A model generated the notes under the pieces. It saw nothing but the letters and a program-made list of their open reading frames with translations, was not told the DNA's origin and searched no databases. From positions 25,230 to 89,229 of the forward strand of contig NZ_JAAIMY010000014.1 of NCBI RefSeq assembly GCF_013300825.1: 64,000 nucleotides of DNA, given 5' to 3'. A program made the translations under genes and the position numbers. Positions 1 through 7,131 of the stretch are shown in pieces; the first letter of the stretch is position 1, and each line of letters begins with the position of its first letter. This stretch comes from Blautia wexlerae. Lineage in GTDB: Bacteria > Bacillota > Clostridia > Lachnospirales > Lachnospiraceae.

Positions 1-60
1 ATTTTGGCATATTCATGCCAAAACACCTCGCGGGACAGTGGCATGTGAACAGTAACGCGA
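1..60 (-). repeat. REP-like intergenic repeat, copy A
   Basis: A palindrome, TTTTGGCAT-attc-ATGCCAAAA (2-23), is followed by CACCTCG and then GTGAACAGTAACG (45-57). Read on the minus strand, the same arrangement (GTTACTGTTCAC, about 20 bases, CGAGGTG, palindrome) recurs at about 16466-16519 on the plus strand. It is non-coding and probably belongs to a genome-wide short repeat family. Confidence 0.5.
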
Positions 61-75
61 TCTCTTCTCTCACAC

Positions 76-417
76 TCACACATATACCATGTTTTTCAAT
101 ATAATCTCTTCTGCACTAACTTTTATATTATTCATTAACCCAACCCACTTCATCTGATCCTGTACCTTTAATTCTTCAGTTACACCCTTTTTTTCTGCCA
201 TCTGTTTCATAAGCATTTCCACCTGTTCTCTGGCTTCCTGATCTGTCTGGTTCAGATGTTCATTCAGTTTTCCAGTCAATAACAGATACTGATACCTTGC
301 TGATCTGTATTCTTTTAAGAACTGCTTTCGTAACATTCCATATTTTCCATATGTCGGTTCTGCTTCGTTCAAAACCAGATCCGGCAAATAGTAATCTCCA
401 TGCAACGTATAACTCAT
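76..417 (-). CDS. tnpV: TnpV family mobile-element protein, copy 1
   Basis: A 113-residue protein of the TnpV type (named for transposon Tn4451; biochemical role not settled). It has the family core GDYYLPDLVLNE, then YGKYGMLRKQFLKE and a charged helical C-terminus. Copy 3 (about 8908-9265) starts about 11 residues earlier with METHIYDEKNG. Here YEKNG is still readable just upstream of the ATG, but the first codons are gone, so the real start may be lost. The gene begins 38 bp after the stop of the truncated ATPase at 456-1100. It is a remnant of, or cargo in, the left mobile region. Confidence 0.75.
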   Translation of the reverse strand: MSYTLHGDYYLPDLVLNEAEPTYGKYGMLRKQFLKEYRSARYQYLLLTGKLNEHLNQTDQEAREQVEMLMKQMAEKKGVTEELKVQDQMKWVGLMNNIKVSAEEIILKNMVYV

Positions 418-455
418 TCCGTTTTTCTCATACCCTGCAATGTTGCACCCTTAAT

Positions 456-1100
456 TTATTCCGGCTTAACTTTATCTAAATCCCAATACCATGAATTACC
501 GATTCGTCTTGCCTTAATTCCAAGTTCCTTTTTTGCATTTTCCAGTGTTCTTTTAGAAATGTTCAACTCTTCTGCCTTATCAAAAATTTCACTGCTTTGC
601 ACAGAAGCTGATGTTTTTGCCAGTTCCCTCAGCATCTTCTTTGCCTGTTCCAGTTTATTTACCTTTGGGGCAATTCCACCAAGCACCTCATCTGCTGTGA
701 TTTCATAGTCACCTATCCACTCAAATCCTGTTTCTGTCAGGTGAAATGCTTTGGAATGCCCAAATGCAGCCAGATTATTTTTAATCTGAACCACTGCTCT
801 TAAATCCGATTCTCCCTCTATTCTTCCTACCAGTAATACGCTTCTGGCTACCGCAAGAAAGTCAATCGAACCCATTCCTCTATGTGCAGCTTTATTTCCC
901 CCAGCTTTATTCATGTGTCCGATTAATAAAATTGCACATTTATACTTTTCTGCCAGCAAGCTCAATCTTTTTGTCATATCCCTTGCTTCATTTGCCCGGT
1001 TCATATCCATTGTTCCTCCAAGGTATGCCTGAATCGGATCTAAAATAAGCACTCTCGCACCAGTCTGTTTGATAGCAGATTCCAGTCTCTCATCAATCAT
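456..1100 (-). pseudogene. Truncated RepA-like AAA ATPase (C-terminal part)
   Basis: The reading frame matches the C-terminal half of the intact ATPase at 11596-12678: Walker B region VLILDPIQAYLG, then LIGHMNKAGG, then GMGSIDFLAVARSVLLVGR, then a C-terminal winged-helix-like tail. The N-terminal half, with the P-loop that binds ATP, is missing. The homology stops near 1100 (IDERLESAIKQTG). The frame stays open to 1205, but those codons are the antisense of another gene fragment. Without a Walker A motif it cannot be a working ATPase. Confidence 0.8.
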
Positions 1101-1106
1101 GAATCC

Positions 1107-1439
1107 AATGAACTGGATATAAATAATAAACTTCCCGGTGATATAGAAACAGAAACACAGAAATGGTATGCCGGACTTCGCTTTTATGGAAATAATCCGG
1201 AACATTCTTTAAACGCAGATATGTGTAATTTTCTTGCTGATCTGCAGGAGAACAGAGAAAGCCTGGAATCTTATTTCACAGGCAAAGATATGTTTGATAT
1301 GTGGAAAAAGCAGACGTTGGAATACTACACTTCCAAACCTGTCACCCATAAAGAAATTGAAGAACTGGATTTTGAGACACGAATCCGTAAACGAGATGAA
1401 CTTTTAACACAGAAATTTTCCAATAACGAACAGAAATAG
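1107..1439 (+). pseudogene. C-terminal fragment of an unrecognised mobile-element protein
   Basis: The plus-strand frame is open from about 1107 (NELDINNKLPGD) to the stop at 1437-1439. It encodes a charged helical tail with WYAGLRFYGNN and EELDFETRIRKRDELL. No plausible start with a ribosome site precedes it, and upstream lies the antisense of the ATPase fragment. It looks like the 3' end of a gene fused head-on to the ATPase remnant. I do not recognise the family. A start at 1221 is possible but has no good ribosome site. Confidence 0.5.
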
Positions 1440-1488
1440 TATCATAACAGTATCACAGCCAGATTTTCATGAGCTGTCAACTTTCCGG

Positions 1489-1517
1489 TTGCAGATTCCC
1501 ACCTTGACTGTTATAAT
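1489..1517 (+). promoter_or_regulatory. Promoter of toxin mRNA, module 1
   Basis: TTGCAG (1489-1494), a 17-base spacer and a perfect TATAAT (1512-1517). Copy 2 has TTGCAC-17-TATAAT at the same place. The start of transcription would be near 1524, giving a leader of about 160 bases before the toxin ATG. Confidence 0.6.
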
Positions 1518-1682
1518 CGAAACATGGGTGCTATCATAACGGTAGGCGGTTAGTCCTTCAGCAGAGGGTTGCAGAGTGCCAGTGGCACTCGTTTTGCAAC
1601 GACCGAAGTGAAACGGAGACCTGTGACCCTCTGATTACATAGAAACTCGAAAGAGAATCCACTGGAAAGGAGGGCTAAGCCA

Positions 1683-1781
1683 ATGAGTATTGTGGACTTT
1701 ATTGCAGTCGTGAGCTTCGGCATCACCTGCTTTTGTGCCGGATACACATTCGGCAAAGATAATAACAAGACACAAAAATAA
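1683..1781 (+). CDS. Small membrane peptide, putative holin-like type I toxin, copy 1
   Basis: A 32-residue peptide starting MSIVDFIAVVSFGITCF, then a short Lys/Asn/Gln-rich tail ending KTQK. It has one hydrophobic membrane span and a charged tail, as in small holin-like toxins of type I toxin-antitoxin systems. GGAGGG lies 9 bases before the ATG. It sits between its own promoter (1489-1517) and a facing antisense promoter (1871-1899), with a hairpin terminator overlapping its stop codon. Copy 2 at 5350-5448 differs at only a few residues, so the reading frame is under selection. Toxicity is inferred from size, layout and topology. Confidence 0.7.
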   Translation: MSIVDFIAVVSFGITCFCAGYTFGKDNNKTQK

Positions 1782-1815
1782 CCGCCCCAGCCTCGCAAAC
1801 TGAACGGTTATTTTT
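1774..1815. terminator. Bidirectional terminator shared by toxin mRNA and antisense RNA, module 1
   Basis: AAAAATAACCG (1774-1784) pairs with CGGTTATTTTT (1805-1815), giving a U-tail on both strands. The left arm overlaps the last codons and stop of the toxin gene. Confidence 0.75.
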
Positions 1816-1864
1816 AATCAATTAAGTATGTGGACTAACCGTCTATCGGTAGCACTCTTTTTCT
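1782..1864 (-). ncRNA. Antisense RNA (putative antitoxin), module 1
   Basis: Predicted minus-strand transcript of about 80-90 bases, from the strong promoter at 1871-1899 to the shared terminator at 1774-1815. It overlaps the toxin mRNA 3' end and its 5' end mimics the toxin mRNA 5' end. No open reading frame of note. Boundaries are inferred from the promoter and hairpin. Confidence 0.55.
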
Positions 1865-1870
1865 ATAATC

Positions 1871-1899
1871 ATATTAGCACGCATGTGTGAAAATGTCAA
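1871..1899 (-). promoter_or_regulatory. Antisense RNA promoter, module 1
   Basis: On the minus strand: TTGACA (1894-1899), exactly 17 bases, TAATAT (1871-1876). It is stronger by consensus than the toxin promoter, as expected for an antisense antitoxin. Confidence 0.75.
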
Positions 1900-1908
1900 A
1901 AATTTTCT

Positions 1909-2850
1909 TCATTCTTGGTTATTAATCTCCTTGATCAACTGTACTGCCTTCTCTGCATCATCGGTTTTCACAAATATATCCACACCATATATTCCAAATC
2001 CTGGTGCCCCATGCATTGCAACATTCGCACCTGCTTCCTGAGAAAAAGCTACTATTCCATTTTGCTTTAACATTTCTACAAGTTGTTCTGTCTCTACTAT
2101 ATTCTGTGCATTATAAATTTTTGTCCATTCTGCCTTAGATAGAGAAGTTTCCTTTTTCTCCTGAACATTTGACGAATTCTGGTTTCTTTTTCGATTAATA
2201 AATGCCAAGAGCCTAAGAATAATAAATGCCACAATAATAATACCAATCAGAAATCCCAATGCTAATCGTGTTACCTGTGTTTCTGTAGCTCCCATTCTAA
2301 ATAAACATATGCCATAGATGACTGTAAAAATTCCTGCACATATCACACTGGTGAGAAAATCTCGCCATATAGTAGCACTTTTTGGCAAACATTTATCCCA
2401 TATTCCATTATACACCATAATAGAGGCGTACAGGATTCCTCCTACCAAAGCAGTTGCTGTCTCTCCTAAAACCAAGCGAATATCCACAGTTAATAACATC
2501 TGAATAATAATCGCTAACACACTAATCACAAACATTGATGCAAATGCAAGATTTCCAGCCTTTAATGCTTTTTGTTTCACCCATCCTTCATACACCGCAA
2601 CTTTGTCCAGTGTTTCTTTCATCTCTTTATTCATAGTCTGGCTCCTTTCTCCATCCAGGAGCTCTCTCATCTCAACATCGTAATATTCAGCAAGTTGAAC
2701 AAGTATACTGAGATCTGGCATATTTATTCCTGTTTCCCATCTGGAAACTGTTCTTGCAGATACCTCAAACTTCTCGGCAAGCTGCTCTTGCGTAAGATTC
2801 TTTTCTTTACGACATTGCTTTAAAAAAGCTCCAATCTTTTTTGTGTCCAT
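1909..2850 (-). CDS. Membrane-anchored XRE-family regulator with DUF2007-like C-terminus
   Basis: A 313-residue protein if started at 2850, where GAGAGG precedes ATG; the longer frame to 2883 lacks a ribosome site. Residues 1-60 are an XRE helix-turn-helix (EQLAEKFEVSARTVSRWETG). About four hydrophobic segments follow in the middle. The last 70 residues (NIVETEQLVEMLKQNGI ... FVKTDDAEKAVQLIKE) resemble the small DUF2007 putative signal-transducing domain. It probably senses an envelope or metabolic cue and represses nearby genes; the target is unknown. It lies directly after the antisense promoter of toxin module 1, as another regulator tail does in module 2. Confidence 0.75.
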   Translation of the reverse strand: MDTKKIGAFLKQCRKEKNLTQEQLAEKFEVSARTVSRWETGINMPDLSILVQLAEYYDVEMRELLDGERSQTMNKEMKETLDKVAVYEGWVKQKALKAGNLAFASMFVISVLAIIIQMLLTVDIRLVLGETATALVGGILYASIMVYNGIWDKCLPKSATIWRDFLTSVICAGIFTVIYGICLFRMGATETQVTRLALGFLIGIIIVAFIILRLLAFINRKRNQNSSNVQEKKETSLSKAEWTKIYNAQNIVETEQLVEMLKQNGIVAFSQEAGANVAMHGAPGFGIYGVDIFVKTDDAEKAVQLIKEINNQE

Positions 2851-3000
2851 GTCTCTACCTCTCTTCCACTTACAGCTTACCAATATGTGACAAAATTACC
2901 ACGACATAAAACGAGAATCCGCTAATTTTCAACCGGACATCGTATGTCTAAAACAAATAAACGGCATTTTCACCCCGAAAACATTCTATTTTTCTATAAA

Positions 3001-3315
3001 TCAACTTTCTCTTTTATGTCTGTCTATAAGCAACAGAATAAACATAACAAACCATATCGCCCATGCAATTAAACAACCAGTTCCTATATGCCAAATATCT
3101 ATAATCATTCCAGCAATAAAAGGAATTGACATAAACATCATTCTCTTCCCATATGCCTTACACATAGCATTTTCATCATATTTTTTTCGTTCTTCTGCTG
3201 ATTTCATATTATAACCAGACAAGAATTTGGATGCTTGTCCTTTTGACCTATAAAACCATATTCCAAATAAAAACATAATCACTGCCATTGCAAAGTTAAA
3301 AACAATATAGAACAT
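3001..3315 (-). CDS. DUF3784-like small membrane protein
   Basis: A 104-residue protein with three predicted membrane spans: an N-terminal one (FAMAVIMFLFGIWFY) and two near the C-terminus. A cytoplasmic loop, YNMKSAEERKKYDENAMCKA, is typical of DUF3784 proteins. The start at 3315 follows AAAGGAAG at good spacing; the longer frame to 3378 would overlap the next gene. First gene of a run of small membrane proteins linked to mobile elements; function unknown. Confidence 0.7.
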   Translation of the reverse strand: MFYIVFNFAMAVIMFLFGIWFYRSKGQASKFLSGYNMKSAEERKKYDENAMCKAYGKRMMFMSIPFIAGMIIDIWHIGTGCLIAWAIWFVMFILLLIDRHKRES

Positions 3316-3352
3316 ATAATGCTTCCTTTCAGTCGATTCCACAAACTTGAAG

Positions 3353-3544
3353 TTATTGATCTTCTGAATCCAATCCAAGTTCTTTCAACTCTTTTTCGTT
3401 TTGGATATCTTCATCAGTTTTCTTTCCAGTGATAGCACTGTAGGCTTCTTTGATGCCATTCTTCACTGCCCATTTGATAACGAAATACAGTGCAATCAAA
3501 ATAACAATTGCGGTTCCACCGCTTATACCTAATTCATTCCACAT
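3353..3544 (-). CDS. DUF6019-like small membrane protein
   Basis: A 63-residue protein with one membrane span (AIVILIALYFVIKWAVK) and a charged tail with EAYSAITGKKTDEDI. It resembles small DUF6019-type proteins of Lachnospiraceae. It lies between two other membrane-protein genes on the same strand and is probably co-transcribed with them. No function can be assigned. Confidence 0.65.
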   Translation of the reverse strand: MWNELGISGGTAIVILIALYFVIKWAVKNGIKEAYSAITGKKTDEDIQNEKELKELGLDSEDQ

Positions 3545-3608
3545 AATTCAATCCTCCAACTTCCGATTTTCATTTCCGCCAATTGGAAATTAGCTATTTT
3601 TTCATTCC

Positions 3609-3959
3609 TTACTTTGTAAAATGTTTATGCAACAAAAATTCTGTCGGAATAATTGTAAGCACCATAATTCCTAATTGTAAAAACACCAAATAAACAGAAA
3701 TCATTTCAAAGTTTGTATCATCTTTCGTTAAAATCAAAATAAAAATCGATAGTATCACCAGGATGATTCCTAAAACAAAGTTTATCCAGCCCCAACACCT
3801 GTGTGCATATCTCCATGTTTCATCATTCATCCTTGACATAGTAGTTCGATATCCCGAACTCCCCTGCCGATCTTTAGGAGGCTTATCTTTCCACGTATAT
3901 CCCAATATAATCATAGATAACGGTACTAAAAGTGAACACGCAGATAAAAATATAAACAT
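3609..3959 (-). CDS. SdpI-family membrane protein
   Basis: A 116-residue protein with three hydrophobic segments and the SdpI-type signature GYRTTMSRMNDETWRYAH before the second span. In Bacillus subtilis SdpI gives immunity to the SdpC toxin and binds the repressor SdpR. Short SdpI homologues are common in Clostridia and often have no partner toxin. There is no sdpC-like gene here, so an immunity role is only a guess from the family. Confidence 0.7.
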   Translation of the reverse strand: MFIFLSACSLLVPLSMIILGYTWKDKPPKDRQGSSGYRTTMSRMNDETWRYAHRCWGWINFVLGIILVILSIFILILTKDDTNFEMISVYLVFLQLGIMVLTIIPTEFLLHKHFTK

Positions 3960-4014
3960 TACAGAGATCTCCTCTCAACTTCTGATTAATTTGCTCTAAA
4001 GACTAAAGTTGTCA

Positions 4015-4359
4015 TCAAATAAACCCTACCCATATTCCAACCGCTATAAGTATCATGCCTAGTATTCTTCCAATAAATCTCGCCTTTTTATTTCCAAATA
4101 AAGCAGTTGTTTCTGAAGTAGTAAATGGAAGCAAAACAACAGTGACCCCCATTACTATAATTCCACTTCCAATCATGCAATTGCGGCTTGACACAACACC
4201 ATAAAACATAGCTAAAAACCCTAAAATAATGCTCGAAATGAAATACTTAATTTTATGTCTATCTTTTTCAATTATCTTTCTATAGCTGTTTTCGCACTCA
4301 CTGCTACAAAATTCCAAATTACTATCTAATTCTTTGCCACAATATCTACATTTTTTCAT
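4015..4359 (-). CDS. Zinc-ribbon small membrane protein
   Basis: A 114-residue protein starting at 4359, where GAGGAAG precedes ATG. The N-terminus has two Cys pairs (CRYCGKELDSNLEFCSSEC), a treble-clef/zinc-ribbon module. Two or three membrane spans follow. It heads the run of small membrane proteins reading leftward to 3001. Function unknown. Confidence 0.65.
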   Translation of the reverse strand: MKKCRYCGKELDSNLEFCSSECENSYRKIIEKDRHKIKYFISSIILGFLAMFYGVVSSRNCMIGSGIIVMGVTVVLLPFTTSETTALFGNKKARFIGRILGMILIAVGIWVGFI

Positions 4360-4502
4360 AGTAACTTCCTCGATAATTTTCAAAATTTTATCCAAAAGCT
4401 CTCGATTTGTCTTTACTTTATTCTACCATAGTTCATTTTAAAATACTATTCCAATACACACAAAACAGAAAAAAGCGATCCTTTTCGACCGCCTATTTCC
4501 AC

Positions 4503-4797
4503 CTACATATATATCGTATTTTTCACTACAATTTCTTCTGCACTGGATTTTATATTAATCATTAATCTAACCCACTTCATCTGATCCTGTGCCTTTAATT
4601 CTTCCGTCGCACCCTGTTTTTTCACCATCTGTTCCATAAGTATTTCCACCTGCTTTCTGGCTTCCTGATCAATCTGATTCAGGTGTTTCGTCAGCTTTCC
4701 AGTCAATAGCAAGTATTGATATTTTGCTGATCTGTGTTCCTTCAGGAACTGTTTTCGCAACATTCCATATTTTCCATATATCGGTTCTTCTTAATTC
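4503..4797 (-). pseudogene. tnpV: TnpV copy 2, broken
   Basis: The frame matches TnpV copies 1 and 3 from YGKYGMLRKQF to the C-terminus (KNTIYM). Upstream, where copy 3 reads NEEEPIYGKYG, a TAA replaces the codon before EEP and homology stops at about 4800. The first 30 residues are missing. It could only be translated from an internal ATG at 4763, so it is a remnant. Confidence 0.8.
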
Positions 4798-4870
4798 AAC
4801 AGCAAAGATTTCATCAAATATCCATATTTTAATATAGAATTATTTTTCATAATTTTTATGTTTCCAGGCA

Positions 4871-5026
4871 ACAGAAAAACCCCGGAAACCTTACGGTTCC
4901 GGGGTATCTTACGTTTGGACACAATGTACCTTGCGGTACTCAATATATATAATTTAAGATGTTATGCTAAAATTATTCGATGATTGTAGCAACACGTCCT
5001 GATCCAACAGTACGTCCACCTTCACG
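4871..5026. repeat. attL-like tuf 3'-end duplication
   Basis: Two blocks repeat the sequence around the 3' end of intact tuf. 4871-4950 is identical over 80 bp to 15028-15107 and includes the tuf terminator hairpin (4880-4904). 4978-5026 matches 15123-15171 with one mismatch and encodes the EF-Tu C-terminus ending VATIIE plus stop on the minus strand. The 15-27 bp between the blocks differ. After 5026 (CCACCTTCACG) the sequence leaves tuf. This is the far junction of the element at 5027-15171. Confidence 0.85.
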
Positions 5027-5127
5027 ATACTTTAATCCCGTTTTATCTCATATTTTTTATGGTTTTCTCTCCAAAATACAGTGAAAAACAGCTGAATTGC
5101 ACCACCTATTTTGATTTGCCTGATTTC

Positions 5128-5147
5128 TTGGCACCGTTTTGGCACCG
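5128..5147 (+). other. Candidate left integrase arm site
   Basis: TTGGCACCGTTTTGGCACCG, a GGCACCG direct repeat with 11-bp period, lies about 100 bp inside the left junction. The identical 20-mer occurs at 14904-14923 near the right end and I did not see it elsewhere. Tyrosine integrases with N-terminal arm-binding domains use paired repeats like this. Confidence 0.5.
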
Positions 5148-5206
5148 GAGAATACTCAAACCGATTCTCTTCTGTAGATACTAGATACTTCTCTACCAAC
5201 TTTATA

Positions 5207-5235
5207 TTGCACCGGTAATTTTTAACTGTTATAAT
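5207..5235 (+). promoter_or_regulatory. Promoter of toxin mRNA, module 2
   Basis: TTGCAC (5207-5212), a 17-base spacer and TATAAT (5230-5235). It matches the layout of module 1. Confidence 0.6.
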
Positions 5236-5349
5236 CGAAACATGGGTGCTACCATAACGGTAGGCGGTTAGTCCTTCTCCAGAGGGACTGTGACCCTCTG
5301 ATTACATAGAAACCTGTAAAGGAATCCAGTGGAAAGGAGGGCTAAGCCA

Positions 5350-5448
5350 ATGAGTATTGTGGACTTCATAGCAGTAGTGAGCTTCGGCTTAACCTGCTTT
5401 AGTATCGGATATACATTAGGCAAAGATAATCATAAACCACAAAAATAA
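5350..5448 (+). CDS. Small membrane peptide, putative holin-like type I toxin, copy 2
   Basis: A 32-residue peptide, MSIVDFIAVVSFGLTCFSIG and then a tail ending KPQK, with AGGAGG upstream of the ATG. It differs from copy 1 by a handful of conservative changes (Ile to Leu, Ala to Ile, Phe to Leu, Asn to His). Many silent codon changes (GCA GTA GTG against GCA GTC GTG) point to purifying selection on the peptide. It lies just inside the left end of the tuf element and would act as a retention (addiction) module if it is a toxin. Confidence 0.7.
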   Translation: MSIVDFIAVVSFGLTCFSIGYTLGKDNHKPQK

Positions 5449-5481
5449 CCGCCCCAGCCTGCAAACTGAACGGTTATTTTT
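5441..5481. terminator. Bidirectional terminator, module 2
   Basis: AAAAATAACCG (5441-5451) pairs with CGGTTATTTTT (5471-5481), overlapping the toxin stop. Both strands get a U-run. Confidence 0.75.
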
Positions 5482-5531
5482 GTAATCAATAAGTATGTGG
5501 ACTAACCGTCTATCGGTAGCACTCTTTTTCT
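5449..5531 (-). ncRNA. Antisense RNA (putative antitoxin), module 2
   Basis: Predicted minus-strand RNA from the promoter at 5538-5566 to the shared terminator. Its 5' part carries AGTGCTACCGATAGACGG, as in module 1. Extent is inferred from promoter and terminator positions. Confidence 0.55.
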
Positions 5532-5537
5532 ATAATC

Positions 5538-5566
5538 ATATTAGCACGCATCTGTGGAAATGTCAA
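5538..5566 (-). promoter_or_regulatory. Antisense RNA promoter, module 2
   Basis: Minus strand TTGACA (5561-5566), 17 bases, TAATAT (5538-5543). Identical boxes and spacing to module 1. Confidence 0.75.
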
Positions 5567-5614
5567 AAATTTTCTTCTTTCTCAACTACATCTATTTCCA
5601 TACATTTTTACAAC

Positions 5615-6523
5615 CTATTTCAAGTGTTCCTCAAAAATTGATTCGAGTTCCTTATTCCCCCTCAAGAATTCATACTCTTTCTTATTTTCAATTTCCGAAT
5701 ACAATTCACGAACAAAATTTTTTCCAAGTCCCGAAAAAGCTTTTCCCTGTGCAGTATCTTCATACCTGTAATACAAAGGGGATTGTGTCATATTCCAAGG
5801 CTTCTGTGATTCACTTAATAATCGCTTAATTAACTGGATACATTTTTCTACATCTTTTCGATATCCAGCAATCAGCAGATATGGAACTGTGTTGCCATAA
5901 TTCCATAGTCCAAACAATGATATCATGTGATCTGTAATCTCAGCAATTTTCTCTGCTTTATCATGATTTCCTGTCTCTTCTTCCATTTCTATTAACTTAT
6001 ACAAGTAGCTTTGGATATTGATAACTGCCTGTAGCAATTTCCCTTCTAAGAATAATGCAGCAGTATCTGTTCCTTCCTGATGTGCTAATACACTTGTTTT
6101 CATAATCGTTGCATCAATTACAGTATCAGGAATTTTTTTCAAAAGGGCATTTGCTTCTTCATATTTCTCCATTTGGACATATTTTGTTGCAAGTATAAAA
6201 ACGCTTGAATTTCTCACTCTTTCATCCTGACTATCTGCTGTTCGTTCCAGCCACTCAATAATAGCTGTATTATATTCCATTCGTTCTTCGTCATTAAGAT
6301 CTGACAAAGTCAAAGATCCGTTCAGAACGGTTGCGATCGTATATATTAATAAGTCGCAATGAGGATACTCCTGTATTTTACGAGATGCCATCTCGAAAGC
6401 CTCTGTAAAGCTGTCCAATGAAACTTCCGAAAGTTCATTCACAAATTGTCCAATCTCTTTTTCTGTCAATTCTTCATGAAACGAAAACAATTCATTCATA
6501 TCAATTTTCAATAGTCGTGCCAA
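5615..6523 (-). CDS. C-terminal part of an XRE-type regulator (head replaced)
   Basis: About 302 residues, largely helical, starting with ISLLPALARLLKIDMNELF just upstream of a TTG codon. That is the usual end of a Cro/C1-type DNA-binding domain, so this is the repeat-rich effector part of a regulator whose own helix-turn-helix is gone. The frame upstream of about 6547 belongs to the gene at 6508-6747, which ends in a different frame. It may still be translated from TTG 6523 by coupling to that gene. It lies right next to toxin module 2. Confidence 0.6.
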   Translation of the reverse strand: MARLLKIDMNELFSFHEELTEKEIGQFVNELSEVSLDSFTEAFEMASRKIQEYPHCDLLIYTIATVLNGSLTLSDLNDEERMEYNTAIIEWLERTADSQDERVRNSSVFILATKYVQMEKYEEANALLKKIPDTVIDATIMKTSVLAHQEGTDTAALFLEGKLLQAVINIQSYLYKLIEMEEETGNHDKAEKIAEITDHMISLFGLWNYGNTVPYLLIAGYRKDVEKCIQLIKRLLSESQKPWNMTQSPLYYRYEDTAQGKAFSGLGKNFVRELYSEIENKKEYEFLRGNKELESIFEEHLK

Positions 6524-6747
6524 AGCTGGAAGTAATGAGATACGGATATATGGTAACGCTGTATCAGCTCAAAGAATATCTGTAAACTTGGGTGCTGCCC
6601 CTTGTTCTCAATGTTCGCAAGGTAGCGCGGCGAGATAAACATTTCGTCGCCTACTTTCTTGCGGCTTTCCTTGCGTCCTTCACGCGCTGCCTTTATCGCT
6701 GCCCCAAAAGCCTTGAAGTCGTATTTTGGTACTGGTCTTTTTGCCAT
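6508..6747 (-). CDS. XRE-family transcriptional regulator, truncated at its C-terminus
   Basis: A 79-residue protein. Residues 8-70 form a helix-turn-helix domain (ISPRYLANIENKGQHPS) of the type that controls cargo or transfer genes of Tn916/Tn1549-like elements. GAGGGTG precedes the ATG. The final residues (YFQLWHDY) come from reading out of frame into the next gene, so the original C-terminus was lost at the junction near 6547. It is divergent from the attenuated KTR-methyltransferase operon and may regulate it. Confidence 0.7.
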   Translation of the reverse strand: MAKRPVPKYDFKAFGAAIKAAREGRKESRKKVGDEMFISPRYLANIENKGQHPSLQIFFELIQRYHISVSHYFQLWHDY

Positions 6748-6843
6748 AGTTATTCACCCTCTTACATTTTACTGTTCCCCTTTCTTCTTGGATATGTCTA
6801 CATAGTTCTATCAGTTAGCCAAAATAATTCATATATATATATG

Positions 6844-6871
6844 TTGACAACAAGCTGCTTTTGTATATAAT
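6844..6871 (+). promoter_or_regulatory. Promoter of the attenuated KTR-methyltransferase operon
   Basis: TTGACA (6844-6849), a 16-base spacer, TATAAT (6866-6871). It lies between the divergent regulator and the leader peptide. Confidence 0.75.
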
Positions 6872-6896
6872 ATTATATAAAAGGGGGGGAATGTTT

Positions 6897-6923
6897 ATGT
6901 TACATAGCATGCGTATTCGATAA
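6897..6923 (+). CDS. Leader peptide of the cargo operon
   Basis: An 8-residue open frame, MLHSMRIR, preceded by a run of seven G at 6883-6889 that makes a strong ribosome site (7 bases to this ATG; the in-frame ATG at 6891 is too close). Its codons TAGCATGCGTA can pair imperfectly with GCGTATGCTA near 6986-6996, enclosing the first terminator. This is the usual layout of antibiotic-responsive attenuators, as in tet(M). Ribosome stalling here would change the downstream fold. Confidence 0.65.
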   Translation: MLHSMRIR

Positions 6924-6934
6924 GCATTGAAATC

Positions 6935-6971
6935 AAAAAAGATTTTTCCCATTTTCAATATGGGCTTTTTT
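6935..6971 (+). terminator. Attenuator hairpin 1
   Basis: CCCAT (6948-6952) pairs with ATGGG (6960-6964). The stem can extend by AAAAAAG against CTTTTTT, which also forms the U-tail. It is 12 bases after the leader peptide stop. Confidence 0.65.
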
Positions 6972-7070
6972 GTCATGCTTATTTTGCGTATGCTATACAA
7001 CAAAACTAACGACGTATAGACATAGTATAAAAACTATGCCTTAATTTTGTTGTAGTATTATATGTATAAA

Positions 7071-7112
7071 TGCAGGTCAATGCTCATGTTGAGAATTGAC
7101 CTGCATTTTTTT
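7071..7112 (+). terminator. Attenuator hairpin 2
   Basis: A perfect 11-bp stem, TGCAGGTCAAT (7071-7081) with ATTGACCTGCA (7095-7105), followed by seven T. It stands 19 bases before the KTR start codon. Between the two terminators, 7000-7055 can fold as ACAACAAAA...TTTTGTTGT with an inner CATAGT/ACTATG stem. Confidence 0.8.
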
Positions 7113-7131
7113 GCGCAAAAGGAGAAATATT

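Larger units (their letters stand above)
1528..1855. repeat. Inverted repeat framing toxin/antisense module 1
   Basis: GGTGCTATCATAACGGTAGG followed by CGGTTAGTCC (1528-1556) is repeated in inverted form at 1832-1855 (GGACTAACCGTCTATCGGTA then GCAC). The sense and antisense RNAs therefore start with nearly the same sequence. A sense RNA that read through the central terminator could pair its two ends. Copy 2 keeps the same pair. Confidence 0.65.

Noticed and set aside
3001..4359. A bacteriocin immunity operon around SdpI
   Set aside because: No toxin gene or export system is nearby; the small membrane proteins carry only DUF-type signatures.
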